In this document: positions 35,633 through 48,144 of the stretch, piece after piece
Layout: every line of letters starts with the position of its first letter
Position numbering within the stretch: position 1 is the stretch's first letter
Source: Ligustrum vulgare
Lineage: Eukaryota > Streptophyta > Magnoliopsida > Lamiales > Oleaceae
Length of the DNA: 64,000 bases
Direction: 5' to 3'
Assembly (NCBI GenBank): GCA_963555705.1
Contig: OY743174.1
Span: 25,671,608-25,735,607, forward strand
The notes under the pieces: model-generated
Databases searched by the model: none
Told to the model about the DNA's origin: nothing
What the model saw: only the letters and a program-made list of their open reading frames with translations
Program-made: the position numbers and the translations under genes

Positions 35633-38354
35633 TGTAACACCCCAAGTTCAAAAATCTAAACCTAGGCGTGTTAACTTCCCTTCACATTATATGCGGAAAT
35701 AAATCGTTGAAACATTAAAATGCGGAAACCAAATCATTTAAAAACTTCAACCTTTTCATTTTCTATTCTAAAATTTTATAGAAATTTCGGCAGAGTCTCC
35801 TCTATAACTTGGACATAACCAACCTGTAGAGGGACATCACACCTACAATAATTATAAAATTTTCAACCCATTCAAATCCAACATTCAACATTCAACCATA
35901 ATTCCAAAATTCAACTTCAACATCAATTCCCCAAACTCCTCAACCAAAACAACTTGAAGTACAAATTTATAAACTCATGAAACATGATAAAAACTAATCA
36001 CAGGGGAATACCATAACTTATTTTGACTAAGAACCGAAACTAATTCAAAATGATTTATCAATTTAAAAGAATAACAACTAAAAACTTAAATTAAATCATT
36101 AACTTTAATTTTAAATAATTCAAGTCGGTACTGTCTGAGCCTGCCGCCACGTGCTCTCCTCTAATCATCTAACTTTCATCACCTGAAATGTTGGGGAGGG
36201 ATTGGGGTGAGCTAAAGCTCAGTAAGTAAACTTTATGCATGAATGCATGCTTATGACATGAATGCTTTAACTTTGAAATATGTATCCCCATTCACTTTAA
36301 CCTTTCAAAACTTTCAACATTTCGAACTTTCACTTAACATTTCAAAACTTTCACTTCATTTCCATCGTGAGCTCACTTGATGTAACTTCTAGTCAATCAG
36401 ATAACAGTGGGCCATTCTTATTTGGAACCAGATTAACATGCGCATTTCCACCGCAAAGCGGTTTAACATTCACTTTCCCACCGCAAAGCGGCTCATTCAT
36501 TCATTCCACCGCAAAGCGGCTCATTACATTCATTCCACCGCAAAGCGGCTCATGACATTCATTCCACCGCAAAGCGGCTCATTACATTCGGGTACGCCGG
36601 TCCCCCGCGCCCCATTTCCCACTCGCATCTTTCATGACATAGAAGTACACCCATTCTTTCAAAAACTTGGGATACATAATTTTTGACAAAAATTGCACTT
36701 TGACACATTCCTTTCATTAAAACATTTGACTTTCCCATTTCGATGCCAATGCATGCTTGATGATGCAATGACATGTAACGTGCATGCTTGAACATTTCCT
36801 TAACTACACATAATTGCATATGGTAGACCAAAAGCATTAAAATTCCGTAATTAACACGAATGTCAATTAAGCACATTAATTCCACATTAACATTCAACTT
36901 TGATGAAAGTAGGGGGAAGTTTACTTACTTGACGTCCTTAGCATTTACCGTTATCTGAATTTGCAAGTGGAGGAGCCCCGACTGCCCGTGTCGTCAATGT
37001 ACCAAAAGTCCTAATTATTCACATTCATCAATAAACATGACTCTCAGTTCACAACCACGTTCGTTATTCATTTTAACACTAATCGAACATTGACCGAGAT
37101 TAAAACTTCAATTTAACCCAAACGTGACTTTACATAATAACCAAAACACATAAAACCATAATCGAAAGCAAAAGATTAAACCATTCGACACAACATTATA
37201 AGCTTAACTATTAAGGTACTTAAATCAAAACCAAGTTTGAAAAATGTACACGACTTTACAATTTTCTCAAAAATCTAGCAATTACAATTATTACTCACGT
37301 TCACAAAAATCATATTTGAAATAAGGGACTTAATTTCATACATACTTGTATACAATTTTCCCCAAACCTGAACATACATTTAAAATCTCAAAATTAAACT
37401 AAAATATCAATTAACCAAGCTAAATAACAAATGTTTGGAATCTGAAAATACTGTGTAAATTATGCACATATATACACGCATATATGCATCAATACATACA
37501 TACTTACATACATATTGCCTAAAATTTGGATCTGCCTGTTTAAATTTCGAAATTGACTTATAATCCAAATCTGAAAATTCTGAAATCTTCATAATAAATA
37601 CACTCAACATATAGACACATATCAGTACATACATTCAACATATATACATGCTTGTGTGTGTGCTCGGTTGAGTGGGTATAAGTGCGAGGGTGAGTGCGCG
37701 AGCGGGTGTGTGTGTGCGCGTGAAATCCGTGAGCGCGGCCCCGGGGAAGAAGGAGAAGAGTGTTACCGTGGGGATGGTGGCCGGTGGTGGTCGTTGTTCG
37801 CGCGGTGGTCGGAGGCAGACAGTAGCGGCGTCGTCGCCGCCGTGAGAGGAGAGGAGAGTGAGTCGCGAGAGAGAGAGATCGAATGGAGAGAGAGAGCGTG
37901 TCTTGAGAGAGAGAAACCGAGAGGCGTAAGTGAGGGAGAGGTGGAATGAGGTTTAGGTTTAATTTTAATCTTTTAAAATTTGCAAATTGGTCCCTCAAGT
38001 CTCATAAATTCGTAAGTTAAGTCCATGACTCTCAAATAAAATTCCAAAGTGTCACCAAACTTTTCTCAACTTCAATTTAATGCAATTTAGGCAACTTACT
38101 ACTCAACTACAATAGAAATGGCAAGTAACAATTAAAATAAACAATTAGACATAGAATTGCACGTAAAATAATTAAGTAACCAATTTATAAACTTTCGAAT
38201 TGGTACATTGATCGAGACGGCGTCCAAGTCTTTCCACTGCAAAATAATTCCATTTATAGACATTAAAAATTATCAATTTAAAATTTATAACAACATTAAC
38301 ATAAATATCATGTGGGATTTCAGGATTGCCCATAAAATGAAAAGCGGTCTTACA
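35633..38354 (-). repeat. Array LTR 3
   Basis: 2722 bp copy, identical by eye to LTR 2. Minisatellite at 36451-36577. Confidence 0.9.
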
Positions 38355-41300
38355 ATTCCTTACCCCCTAAAAAGAAATTTCGTCCTCGAAATTAAAACTT
38401 ACTAAAACTGTGGTTCATTGGTACGCATTTCATCTTCACGTTCCCAAGTAGCCTCTTCTACTGCATGATTCCTCCAAAGGACTTTAACTAACGTAATCTT
38501 CTAAGTTCCTTATTTACTTTCATTGGGATTTTCACAAGTAACTCCTCATAAGTCAGATCCTCACAAAGATCTAATGACTCATAACTAAGACTATGGGAGG
38601 AATCCGAAATATACTTCCTCAACATTGATGCATGAAAAATATTGTACTCACCCGATAGCACTGGTGACAATGCAACCCGATAAGCTAGGTAACCCACTTT
38701 TTTTTCAAGAATTCCAAAGGAGCCGACAAAACATAGGCTTAACTTTTCTTTCTTCCCGAATCTCATAACTCTTTTCATAGGAGCTACCTTCAAAAAGATC
38801 ATACCTCCTATAGTAATTTCCAAAAGTTTCCTTCTTCTGTCCACATAGCTCTTCTGTCTACTCTTAGCAGTTGTCATCCGCTGACGAATCTTTTCAACAA
38901 CTTTTGCTGTTTGTTGTACTATTTCTGGACCCAATAACTTTCTTTCTCATACTTCACCCTCGTAACTGACGATCTACACTTCCTATCGTATAGTACTCAA
39001 TACAGACCGAAGTTTGATGGCTATTGTTGTAGGAGGCCATTAACCGACATTATCCCACTTATGAATCCATTCACTAACTTTCTATTTCCAGCCTTTCATA
39101 AGTCCATTATAACGTCTCAACCTTAATATATATATTGATTGATCACATTCTTAAAACTAAAATCAAGATTGACCAAAATAAAACTTTGTAATCCAGAATT
39201 AGTGAAACTTGACGTCCATACCGAAATATACAGTAGAAATACTAACTTTGACATAATCTTTCTGAAAAGATTTACATACGAAATCCTTTCTGAACATGCT
39301 GACATTTCTTTTAAGATCGGAGTATCAACTTAAATCCTGTAATCCATACTTATATATTGCAATCAAGTATTCAACATCATACCGTCATCTTAAAACTAAA
39401 TCCAAGGTACTAATTTAAGAATTCATGCTTTCAAAATCATCATAACAATACTCTAACCAAGTATTTTATAAATAAATCCTTGACCTCACCAATGAATAAA
39501 ACTTTTGTGATTCATATAAAATTCCTCATCAAGTTTACTTAACCCAAAGATACAATCTCATTATAATAAAAAGTCACAGAGCTGACCTCAATTAATCATA
39601 TCAATCTCTCTAAGATTACAACATAATAACCATCATATCCTTCACATGAACCTTTTACGTCAATATACTCACTAAGATTTTATATCAATCTCTCAAACTC
39701 AATAAATCTTGGACTCTGCCATTGTCACTCTTTCTGCACACTACTCCATAACAATAATCATTGTGAAGTCTTATTCTCATTTTCCACTCCTATCCACAAG
39801 GACAATTGCCTAAAATTTCATTTCTTATTTTTGAATCAAGATACCATCAATAATAATCTCCACAATTTCATGGTATGTACTATCCTAAACTTTCCTCCGA
39901 TCAGATGCATTACTTCTGCAATACTTGTACAAATCTAGGACCTGATAAAGTTTCTTTCATCAATATTGAAAACTTAATGTACATCAGTGAATCATTCACA
40001 TTATGAGGAAATCCTGATTCATTTTCCATGACTGAGATTCGTCATTCTTTGAATTTCCACTTAGAACCAAATACAACATAACTTATTCATGGATGGTCAA
40101 CTTATTTCATAATTTCAATATATTATCACCTTCAGTTCTCATCATCACATTATTCCTTACAATCATCTATTATACCTTTTATATACAATTGACCTTATGA
40201 CAATCATTATCTCACATAATCTCAAACATTCAATCGCATGTCCCCAATTTCTCACTTTGAATAAGTGGTTACTCCTTTAAGGCATCTCACCATAAAATAT
40301 TTTCAATATCTCCCAATCATGGTAACTGACTAATCTCAATAATCATATTACATGTAAATTCAACAGACGGTAAATGGTTTTCCTAACCATCACAAAGGTC
40401 TAAGATGCAAGCTCTCAACATAGCCTCTAAACTCTGTATAAAGAAATATTTGCTGATTACTTAAGTCATTATTCAATAACCCAAATGACATCACGTCTCT
40501 TCACTAATCTCTGTAAGCCCATGGAAAATTCTCTCCAAATTTCAATAAATATTTACTATTTCTTTAAAAACATATCAAACCATAATAATTTGTCATCTCT
40601 AAAACTTCTTTATCACCAAATATCACCAAAATAATTAAAACGATAGAAATTACCTGAATATTCTCTCTATGTAGTATATCCAATAACATATTATTCACAA
40701 ATCAACATAATATCATCAGCTTATCTTTAACATATCTTCCCAATCAAATTCCAAAATAAATTAACAGTATTATCTCATATCCTTATAATTTATAATATTC
40801 TCCAATACAAGTGATCATTCCTTACTAGTGATCAATCCGTTCCCAAGAATAATTAAGATTCTTCCCAATAACGCCATAATACTTGTCGTCACTCATCTTT
40901 TCAAAATATAACTTATCATTTCCCAATGTATGGATCAAATCATTACATAACTTCATGTATACCTTGATATCCCAGAAAACCAATCCATAATTCCTCAACA
41001 TAATAATTTCAAATCATAATTTCCAATATCAATATCTCACTTCCTTCAATACATTAGTTGGTTCAAAAGACTACTCATACTTATAAATATATGCCACAAA
41101 TCATATTCCCAAAATTTAATCACAAGACCAAACTACATAATAAATTTCTCTCAAAATAGAGGAATAATTCACTTACTTAACACAATATCCATTACTTAAT
41201 TCCCAATAACTAAGAACCAAATCTTTAAACCTCTAATTTCATATCATAGTTCTCATAAAAGTCTCAATAAAATCATATCACTTCTAATCTCAACATCTCT

Positions 41301-42467
41301 TCACAACTTCATAAAACTGGTCTTGCCATGTCTAACTTCAATTATGCAAAGTCTCATAAAACCATCTTTCTTCTTCATGTATAGCTCCCGAGCACCCCAT
41401 GGCAAAAAGCTAGATCGAACAAAACCTTTGTCAATGAGATTCTATAGTTGCACTTTGAGCTCTCTTAAGTTACGGAGGAGCCATCCGACATTATACCTTG
41501 GATACTAGAGTTGTGCACTTAATCGATGACGGATTCAATTTCTCTTTTAGGAAGTAAATCACAAAGATCGTGTGAGAAAATCTTTAGTCATTCTCGAATA
41601 ACAAAAATTTGTTCGAGAGAAGTATTCACCATAGACACTTCAATTATTGCAACCAGGTAGGCTTAATAACCCTTATTCATCAATTGACGAGCCTTCATCA
41701 CTGATGATATCGATATGAAAAGTTCTACCTTTACCTCAACAAGGCGAAAAAGGGTTTCATTCGAAGGTTCAAATACCACCCTAACGTAGCCAGTGATTGA
41801 AACCTTATACCATAATAATCATTCCATTCTTAGTATGACATCAAGTTTGTGGATATTCAGTGTAATGAGATCTATCATCTACTCCTTCCCATTCACCATG
41901 ATTGGGACATTCCTTAACACATAACTTTAGTTCAACAATTCTTCAAATGGCGTTGACAATATAACCTTGGTCTCCTGCTACTGAGATGGGTAAATCAATT
42001 TTCCTATAATTGTGGGACTATCAAATGAGTGGGTAGTCCCGATATCAAACACGATAAGTGCTTAATACTAAGTTCGATGACCTTTTAGCTCCTCGTTTGG
42101 GTATTGTATACTCTCATGCCGATATACCATTCATATCCATTTCTTATTTCACAAAAAGATCTAATAAACGGCTCCCAAATTTTTAATAACCATTACTTTC
42201 TCACTTCCTCATTTACATAACCAAGATATACTCGTCATATTCACTGACAACATTCTTAACCTTTCACTTTCCGACATTACACATTGGCATTCAAGAATTT
42301 ACAATGATTGGAACATCAAATAACATTTCATAATTTAAACAAAATTTAACTTACCGGATGATCGAGGAAGATGCACTTGAGGCGTGACTCAGTACCCGAA
42401 CCATTTTCAAATAAATTTTAAAAGTCTACAGAATCGCTTTTAAAACTCTTATCTCTGATACCAAAAA
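38355..42467 (-). pseudogene. Array interior 3: same decayed Tekay pol
   Basis: Same lesions again. Two private substitutions were noticed at 40222 and 40551. Integrase C-terminal open frame at 38488-38934. Confidence 0.75.
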
Positions 42468-45191
42468 TGTAACACCCCAAGTTCAAAAATCTAAACCTAG
42501 GCGTGTTAACTTCCCTTCACATTATATGCGGAAATAAATCGTTGAAACATTAAAATGCGGAAACCAAATCATTTAAAAACTTCAACCTTTTCATTTTCTA
42601 TTCTAAAATTTTATAGAAATTTCGGCAGAGTCTCCTCTATAACTTGGACATAACCAACCTGTAGAGGGACATCACACCTACAATAATTATAAAATTTTCA
42701 ACCCATTCAAATCCAACATTCAACATTCAACCATAATTCCAAAATTCAACTTCAACATCAATTCCCCAAACTCCTCAACCAAAACAACTTGAAGTACAAA
42801 TTTATAAACTCATGAAACATGATAAAAACTAATCACAGGGGAATACCATAACTTATTTTGACTAAGAACCGAAACTAATTCAAAATGATTTATCAATTTA
42901 AAAGAATAACAACTAAAAACTTAAATTAAATCATTAACTTTAATTTTAAATAATTCAAGTCGGTACTGTCTGAGCCTGCCGCCACGTGCTCTCCTCTAAT
43001 CATCTAACTTTCATCACCTGAAATGTTGGGGAGGGATTGGGGTGAGCTAAAGCTCAGTAAGTAAACTTTATGCATGAATGCATGCTTATGACATGAATGC
43101 TTTAACTTTGAAATATGTATCCCCATTCACTTTAACCTTTCAAAACTTTCAACATTTCGAACTTTCACTTAACATTTCAAAACTTTCACTTCATTTCCAT
43201 CGTGAGCTCACTTGATGTAACTTCTAGTCAATCAGATAACAGTGGGCCATTCTTATTTGGAACCAGATTAACATGCGCATTTCCACCGCAAAGCGGTTTA
43301 ACATTCACTTTCCCACCGCAAAGCGGCTCATTCATTCATTCCACCGCAAAGCGGCTCATTACATTCATTCCACCGCAAAGCGGCTCATGACATTCATTCC
43401 ACCGCAAAGCGGCTCATTACATTCGGGTACGCCGGTCCCCCGCGCCCCATTTCCCACTCGCATCTTTCATGACATAGAAGTACACCCATTCTTTCAAAAA
43501 CTTGGGATACATAATTTTTGACAAAAATTGCACTTTGACACATTCCTTTCATTAAAACATTTGACTTTCCCATTTCGATGCCAATGCATGCTTGATGATG
43601 CAATGACATGTAACGTGCATGCTTGAACATTTCCTTAACTACACATAATTGCATATGGTAGACCAAAAGCATTAAAATTCCGTAATTAACACGAATGTCA
43701 ATTAAGCACATTAATTCCACATTAACATTCAACTTTGATGAAAGTAGGGGGAAGTTTACTTACTTGACGTCCTTAGCATTTACCGTTATCTGAATTTGCA
43801 AGTGGAGGAGCCCCGACTGCCCGTGTCGTCAATGTACCAAAAGTCCTAATTATTCACATTCATCAATAAACATGACTCTCAGTTCACAACCACGTTCGTT
43901 ATTCATTTTAACACTAATCGAACATTGACCGAGATTAAAACTTCAATTTAACCCAAACGTGACTTTACATAATAACCAAAACACATAAAACCATAATCGA
44001 AAGCAAAAGATTAAACCATTCGACACAACATTATAAGCTTAACTATTAAGGTACTTAAATCAAAACCAAGTTTGAAAAATGTACACGACTTTACAATTTT
44101 CTCAAAAATCTAGCAATTACAATTATTACTCACGTTCACAAAAATCATATTTGAAATAAGGGACTTAATTTCATACATACTTGTATACAATTTTCCCCAA
44201 ACCTGAACATACATTTAAAATCTCAAAATTAAACTAAAATATCAATTAACCAAGCTAAATAACAAATGTTTGGAATCTGAAAATACTGTGTAAATTATGC
44301 ACATATATACACGCATATATGCATCAATACATACATACTTACATACATATTGCCTAAAATTTGGATCTGCCTGTTTAAATTTCGAAATTGACTTATAATC
44401 CAAATCTGAAAATTCTGAAATCTTCATAATAAATACACTCAACATATAGACACATATCAGTACATACATTCAACATATATACATGCTTGTGTGTGTGCTC
44501 GGTTGAGTGGGTATAAGTGCGAGGGTGAGTGCGCGAGCGGGTGTGTGTGTGCGCGTGAAATCCGTGAGCGCGGCCCCGGGGAAGAAGGAGAAGAGTGTTA
44601 CCGTGGGGATGGTGGCCGGTGGTGGTCGTTGTTCGCGCGGTGGTCGGAGGCAGACAGTAGCGGCGTCGTCGCCGCCGTGAGAGGAGAGGAGAGTGAGTCG
44701 CGAGAGAGAGAGAGATCGAATGGAGAGAGAGAGCGTGTCTTGAGAGAGAGAAACCGAGAGGCGTAAGTGAGGGAGAGGTGGAATGAGGTTTAGGTTTAAT
44801 TTTAATCTTTTAAAATTTGCAAATTGGTCCCTCAAGTCTCATAAATTCGTAAGTTAAGTCCATGACTCTCAAATAAAATTCCAAAGTGTCACCAAACTTT
44901 TCTCAACTTCAATTTAATGCAATTTAGGCAACTTACTACTCAACTACAATAGAAATGGCAAGTAACAATTAAAATAAACAATTAGACATAGAATTGCACG
45001 TAAAATAATTAAGTAACCAATTTATAAACTTTCGAATTGGTACATTGATCGAGACGGCGTCCAAGTCTTTCCACTGCAAAATAATTCCATTTATAGACAT
45101 TAAAAATTATCAATTTAAAATTTATAACAACATTAACATAAATATCATGTGGGATTTCAGGATTGCCCATAAAATGAAAAGCGGTCTTACA
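42468..45191 (-). repeat. Array LTR 4, abutting the Athila 3' LTR
   Basis: 2724 bp; it has one extra GA in the GA-run near 44703. Its terminal ...GGTCTTACA ends at 45191, and the Athila LTR begins TGTTAAG at 45192 with no base between. Confidence 0.9.
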
Positions 45192-46870
45192 TGTTAAGTG
45201 CATTTTTATACACATTTTATACCTTTAAATTAGCATATTTTGGAACATCTTGAGCAAATATCTACTAACTTATGCATTTTTTGTGTTTAAATAGGTTAAT
45301 ATCCAAGTTTGAGGCCAAAAACCACAAAAGAAATGCAAATTACGCTGAAATTGGAAGTTTGGGGACCATTTTGTCACATCCGGGAAGTTTTGGACAAGCC
45401 ACGCAATTAACCAAGGGACTAAATTGAAAGATTTCAAAAGTTGAAGGGGCAAAAGTGCAGTTTTAGAAGGACATATTTGAAAGAAATCTGAAAATTTGGG
45501 GACTAAATTACTCGAGATTAAAAGATGGAGGACTTGATGGCAATTACAGAATGGACTTAGCTGCAAAACCATCCTTTAGCTGAGCCACGCGATCTCGTGG
45601 CTCGAACCAAGTCGCAAACGCAACTTGGACCTCAAAACGGACCCGAGACTAAGCTGTTGCCAAAAAAAACCACCGCGCGATCACGCGGTTGTAAAATAAA
45701 AAAAGAAAAGAAAAAAACTTCCGGGCCGAACCTGGTCAACCCGGCTGACCCGGTTCGACCCAGATGGCTGTTTTACGCGGATCTAAGCATTTTTTTAGGG
45801 TTTTTGGATGATTTTTAGGGTTATATAAATAGAAAAAATCAGATTTTTGAGGGGGATATGTAAGTCTTGCCTCTTTCTTCCATTTTCTCTTGTATTTTTC
45901 CTAACATTTACATCTTTAATGCAATTTTTCAAGTAATGTTTTTATGATTTAGTAATGTTTTCTTATGTTTAAGTATTTTGTTGTTGTTTAAACTTTGGGT
46001 ATTGTTATTTTCTCACATTTTCATCAAGAATGTCATTTATTTCTTGTGCATTTAATGTTTTGTACTTTGGTTGTTGAAGACATTAATAGTTGATGGAAGA
46101 ACTTGTGTTGAAGTGAAGAAATCTTTGATTTTCACTTCAAGGACTTTACAAAAAGGGGAAGTTTCCTTTATTCTCTTGTTTTTAATCTTTATTTTTAGTA
46201 TTATTCATATGTTTATGTTGTCTGTTAAATGTTATTGTTAATTTATTATGGGTTAATGTTATTGTGTAGGAATTTTTGACTAGTTTATTTTTATTTAAGC
46301 ATTTTAAGTAGTTTCTAGATTTTGGGTATTTATTTTTACATGTTTATGATTATGAATGTTGTTTTAGGTTTTTGTAACTTTTAAATGTTTGTTACTATTT
46401 TAAGTTGTCATTGGAATTTACTACACAAGTTAGGTGATTTTAAAATTTCCCATGTAATTTGGTTGATTAATTAACTACCACTAATTTATTTGAAAAGAAG
46501 AAATTAGTATAGTTATGAAAACTAAATTCACTTTGTTTTATGTTATGTAACTTGTTTCAATTATCAAGTTTATATTTTCATCACAGTATTTAGATTAATT
46601 AGTTTTATTCTAACTTTCATGTTGTTATCTATTCGCTTTAGTTAACTAGTTTACATATTGTCATGTTTCTTATTTGTATCACTTAGTTAGTAATTCACCA
46701 CCAAACAATATTTTTGTGTTACTTGACTTTTCTTTTAAAATGAAATCAATAACTTTAGTCACAAATCAATCAATCCTCGTGGCCCGTGAGTACGATAACC
46801 CGGACTTCTCTAGTCCACCTTACTACTTGAACGCGAACCGTGCACTTGCGGTATACGATTTTAGCGAACA
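45192..46870 (+). repeat. Athila 3' LTR
   Basis: 1679 bp partner of 13867-15560, followed by TSD CATTA. The CpG palindromes seen in the 5' LTR are degraded here (several CG to CA or TG-type changes and a deletion of about 25 bases near 45680). Confidence 0.9.
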
Positions 46871-48144
46871 CATTAAACAAGAATTCAAGAGTTTGAAAAT
46901 AACTTTAAAATATATAAGTAACATCAGACAAGAATTCAAGAATCTGAAAATAACTTTAAACTATACCACTAACATTATTCAAGAATCTGAAAATGCTAGA
47001 TTAAGGTAAATTAAGTCACTTTTGAAGTTGAGATCTTGTTTTACTTCATTTTATACACATGCAATATTATCTTGGTGATGATAATCCTCATAGAAATCAA
47101 GGATCCAACATGCAATTAAATAATATACAAAAATATTGCAGTAGCTCTTTAGATCCCAAAAGAAACATAAGCTATTGAACAAAAACAAAAATTAACTTTA
47201 GATTAAAACTAAGTGAAAAAGTTAAGGAAAAGCATGAAAACCAACATTAAGTATTAAATAATCACAAATATATAACTAATAAGTCAAGGATGTTACTCTA
47301 CTGCAGAAACTAAGCTGTAAATAATAAAAATTGCAAGAAAACACATAAATGCTTTAATCACTGCTTGTTAGGGTGTTTATACTTTTAGATCCTGCAATTT
47401 AATAAGTTTTTGGGATTAGAAACCTTGTGTAACTACAGTTAATAAAGATCTATTACTTATGAACAGTCTACAGCTTGGTTTTTTTTCCTCAGAAAAATTG
47501 CCAAAAATCTGTTTAGTCCATCATATAAAAATTCACTGCTGCAGGAGACTACTAGATGCCACCGTCTGTTTAGAAATTAGGGTTCTAGTAGCCTAATCCC
47601 GGCTGATTGTTTCTGGGCTAATTTTTCTACATATTTTGAAACTGAAATGTATTGTAATCTTATGTTTAACAGGATAAAATTGATGAATTTCATATAGAAT
47701 CAAGAATCCATCATTTTCACTTATTAATCCATGATTTAGAAATGAGAATTCTCTACTTTACCTTTGATTTCTTTCCCAGCAAGTTTTAAGAACTCAAGTG
47801 AGGTTGTGTTGTATTTATAGAGGTGAAGTAAGGTCATGTTTGTCCCTTCTTAATTCTCCAACTTTTATTTTATAAGTGTTTTCGATAAATATACAGTTGT
47901 TATGCAGTTACAATATCTTAACATGCACTCTGATTAAATAAGTATTTCTAACTAAAATAAGTAGGCTGCCAAACATATCCCTAGGAGTTGAGTTAATGGA
48001 ATGACACATGTCCAACCTCTATTATTTTAATAATATTTCTACCAAAGTCTCATGTCTCAACAAGCTTGTTTCGGATTAACATTCGAGGGTCGAGACTAAT
48101 TCCAAACTAGTCAAATTTTATATCGTTGGAAAGCTCGTACTATA
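46871..48144 (-). repeat. 'LTR X' fragment 2
   Basis: Resumes the short tandem repeats of 13556-13866 right after the Athila element, then continues as non-coding LTR-like sequence up to the Tekay insertion at 48145. A minus-strand TATA box CTATAAATAC at 47811-47820 suggests that this part is the LTR promoter (U3) region. No ORF of interest. Confidence 0.55.
47811..47820 (-). promoter_or_regulatory. Putative TATA box of LTR X
   Basis: CTATAAATAC on the minus strand, in agreement with the inferred minus orientation of LTR X. Confidence 0.45.

Larger units (their letters stand above)
21013..45191 (-). mobile_element. Tandem array: 3.5 copies of a 6835-bp LTR+interior unit of a decayed Tekay-like element
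   Basis: The period is exactly 6835: copies start at 21013, 27848, 34683 and 41518 (last one partial, 3674 bp). Each unit contains one LTR (2722 bp, TGTAACACC...GGTCTTACA) and one 4113-bp interior, so neighbouring elements share LTRs. Orientation is minus: the primer-binding site (TGGTATCAGAGA on the minus strand) lies left of each LTR, and the polypurine tract (TTTTTAGGGGGTAAGGAAT, minus strand) lies right of it. All units carry the same stop codons, deletions and frame changes in pol, so decay preceded amplification. By eye I find only about seven substitutions and one GA insertion among the copies (21048, 21058, 21235, 23955, 40222, 40551, about 44703). The left edge is cut inside the protease-RT linker; the right edge ends exactly at an LTR terminus. 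Confidence 0.9.
13867..46870 (+). mobile_element. Athila-type Ty3/gypsy element, 33 kb, with a foreign array replacing its 3' part
   Basis: Long LTRs (13867-15560 and 45192-46870; TG...CA) are flanked by the duplication CATTA at 13862-13866 and 46871-46875. The primer-binding site is TGGCGCCGTTGCCGGGG, complementary to the 3' end of plant tRNA-Asp(GUC), as in Athila. Gag, protease, RT, RNase H and integrase follow in Athila order, then the element breaks inside the integrase C-terminal region at about 21012. Env-like ORF, 3' untranslated region and polypurine tract are absent. Their place is taken by a 24.2-kb Tekay-type tandem array (21013-45191), after which the 3' LTR begins. By eye the two LTRs differ by a few percent including a ~25-base deletion, so insertion is not recent. 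All coding parts are broken. Confidence 0.85.
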
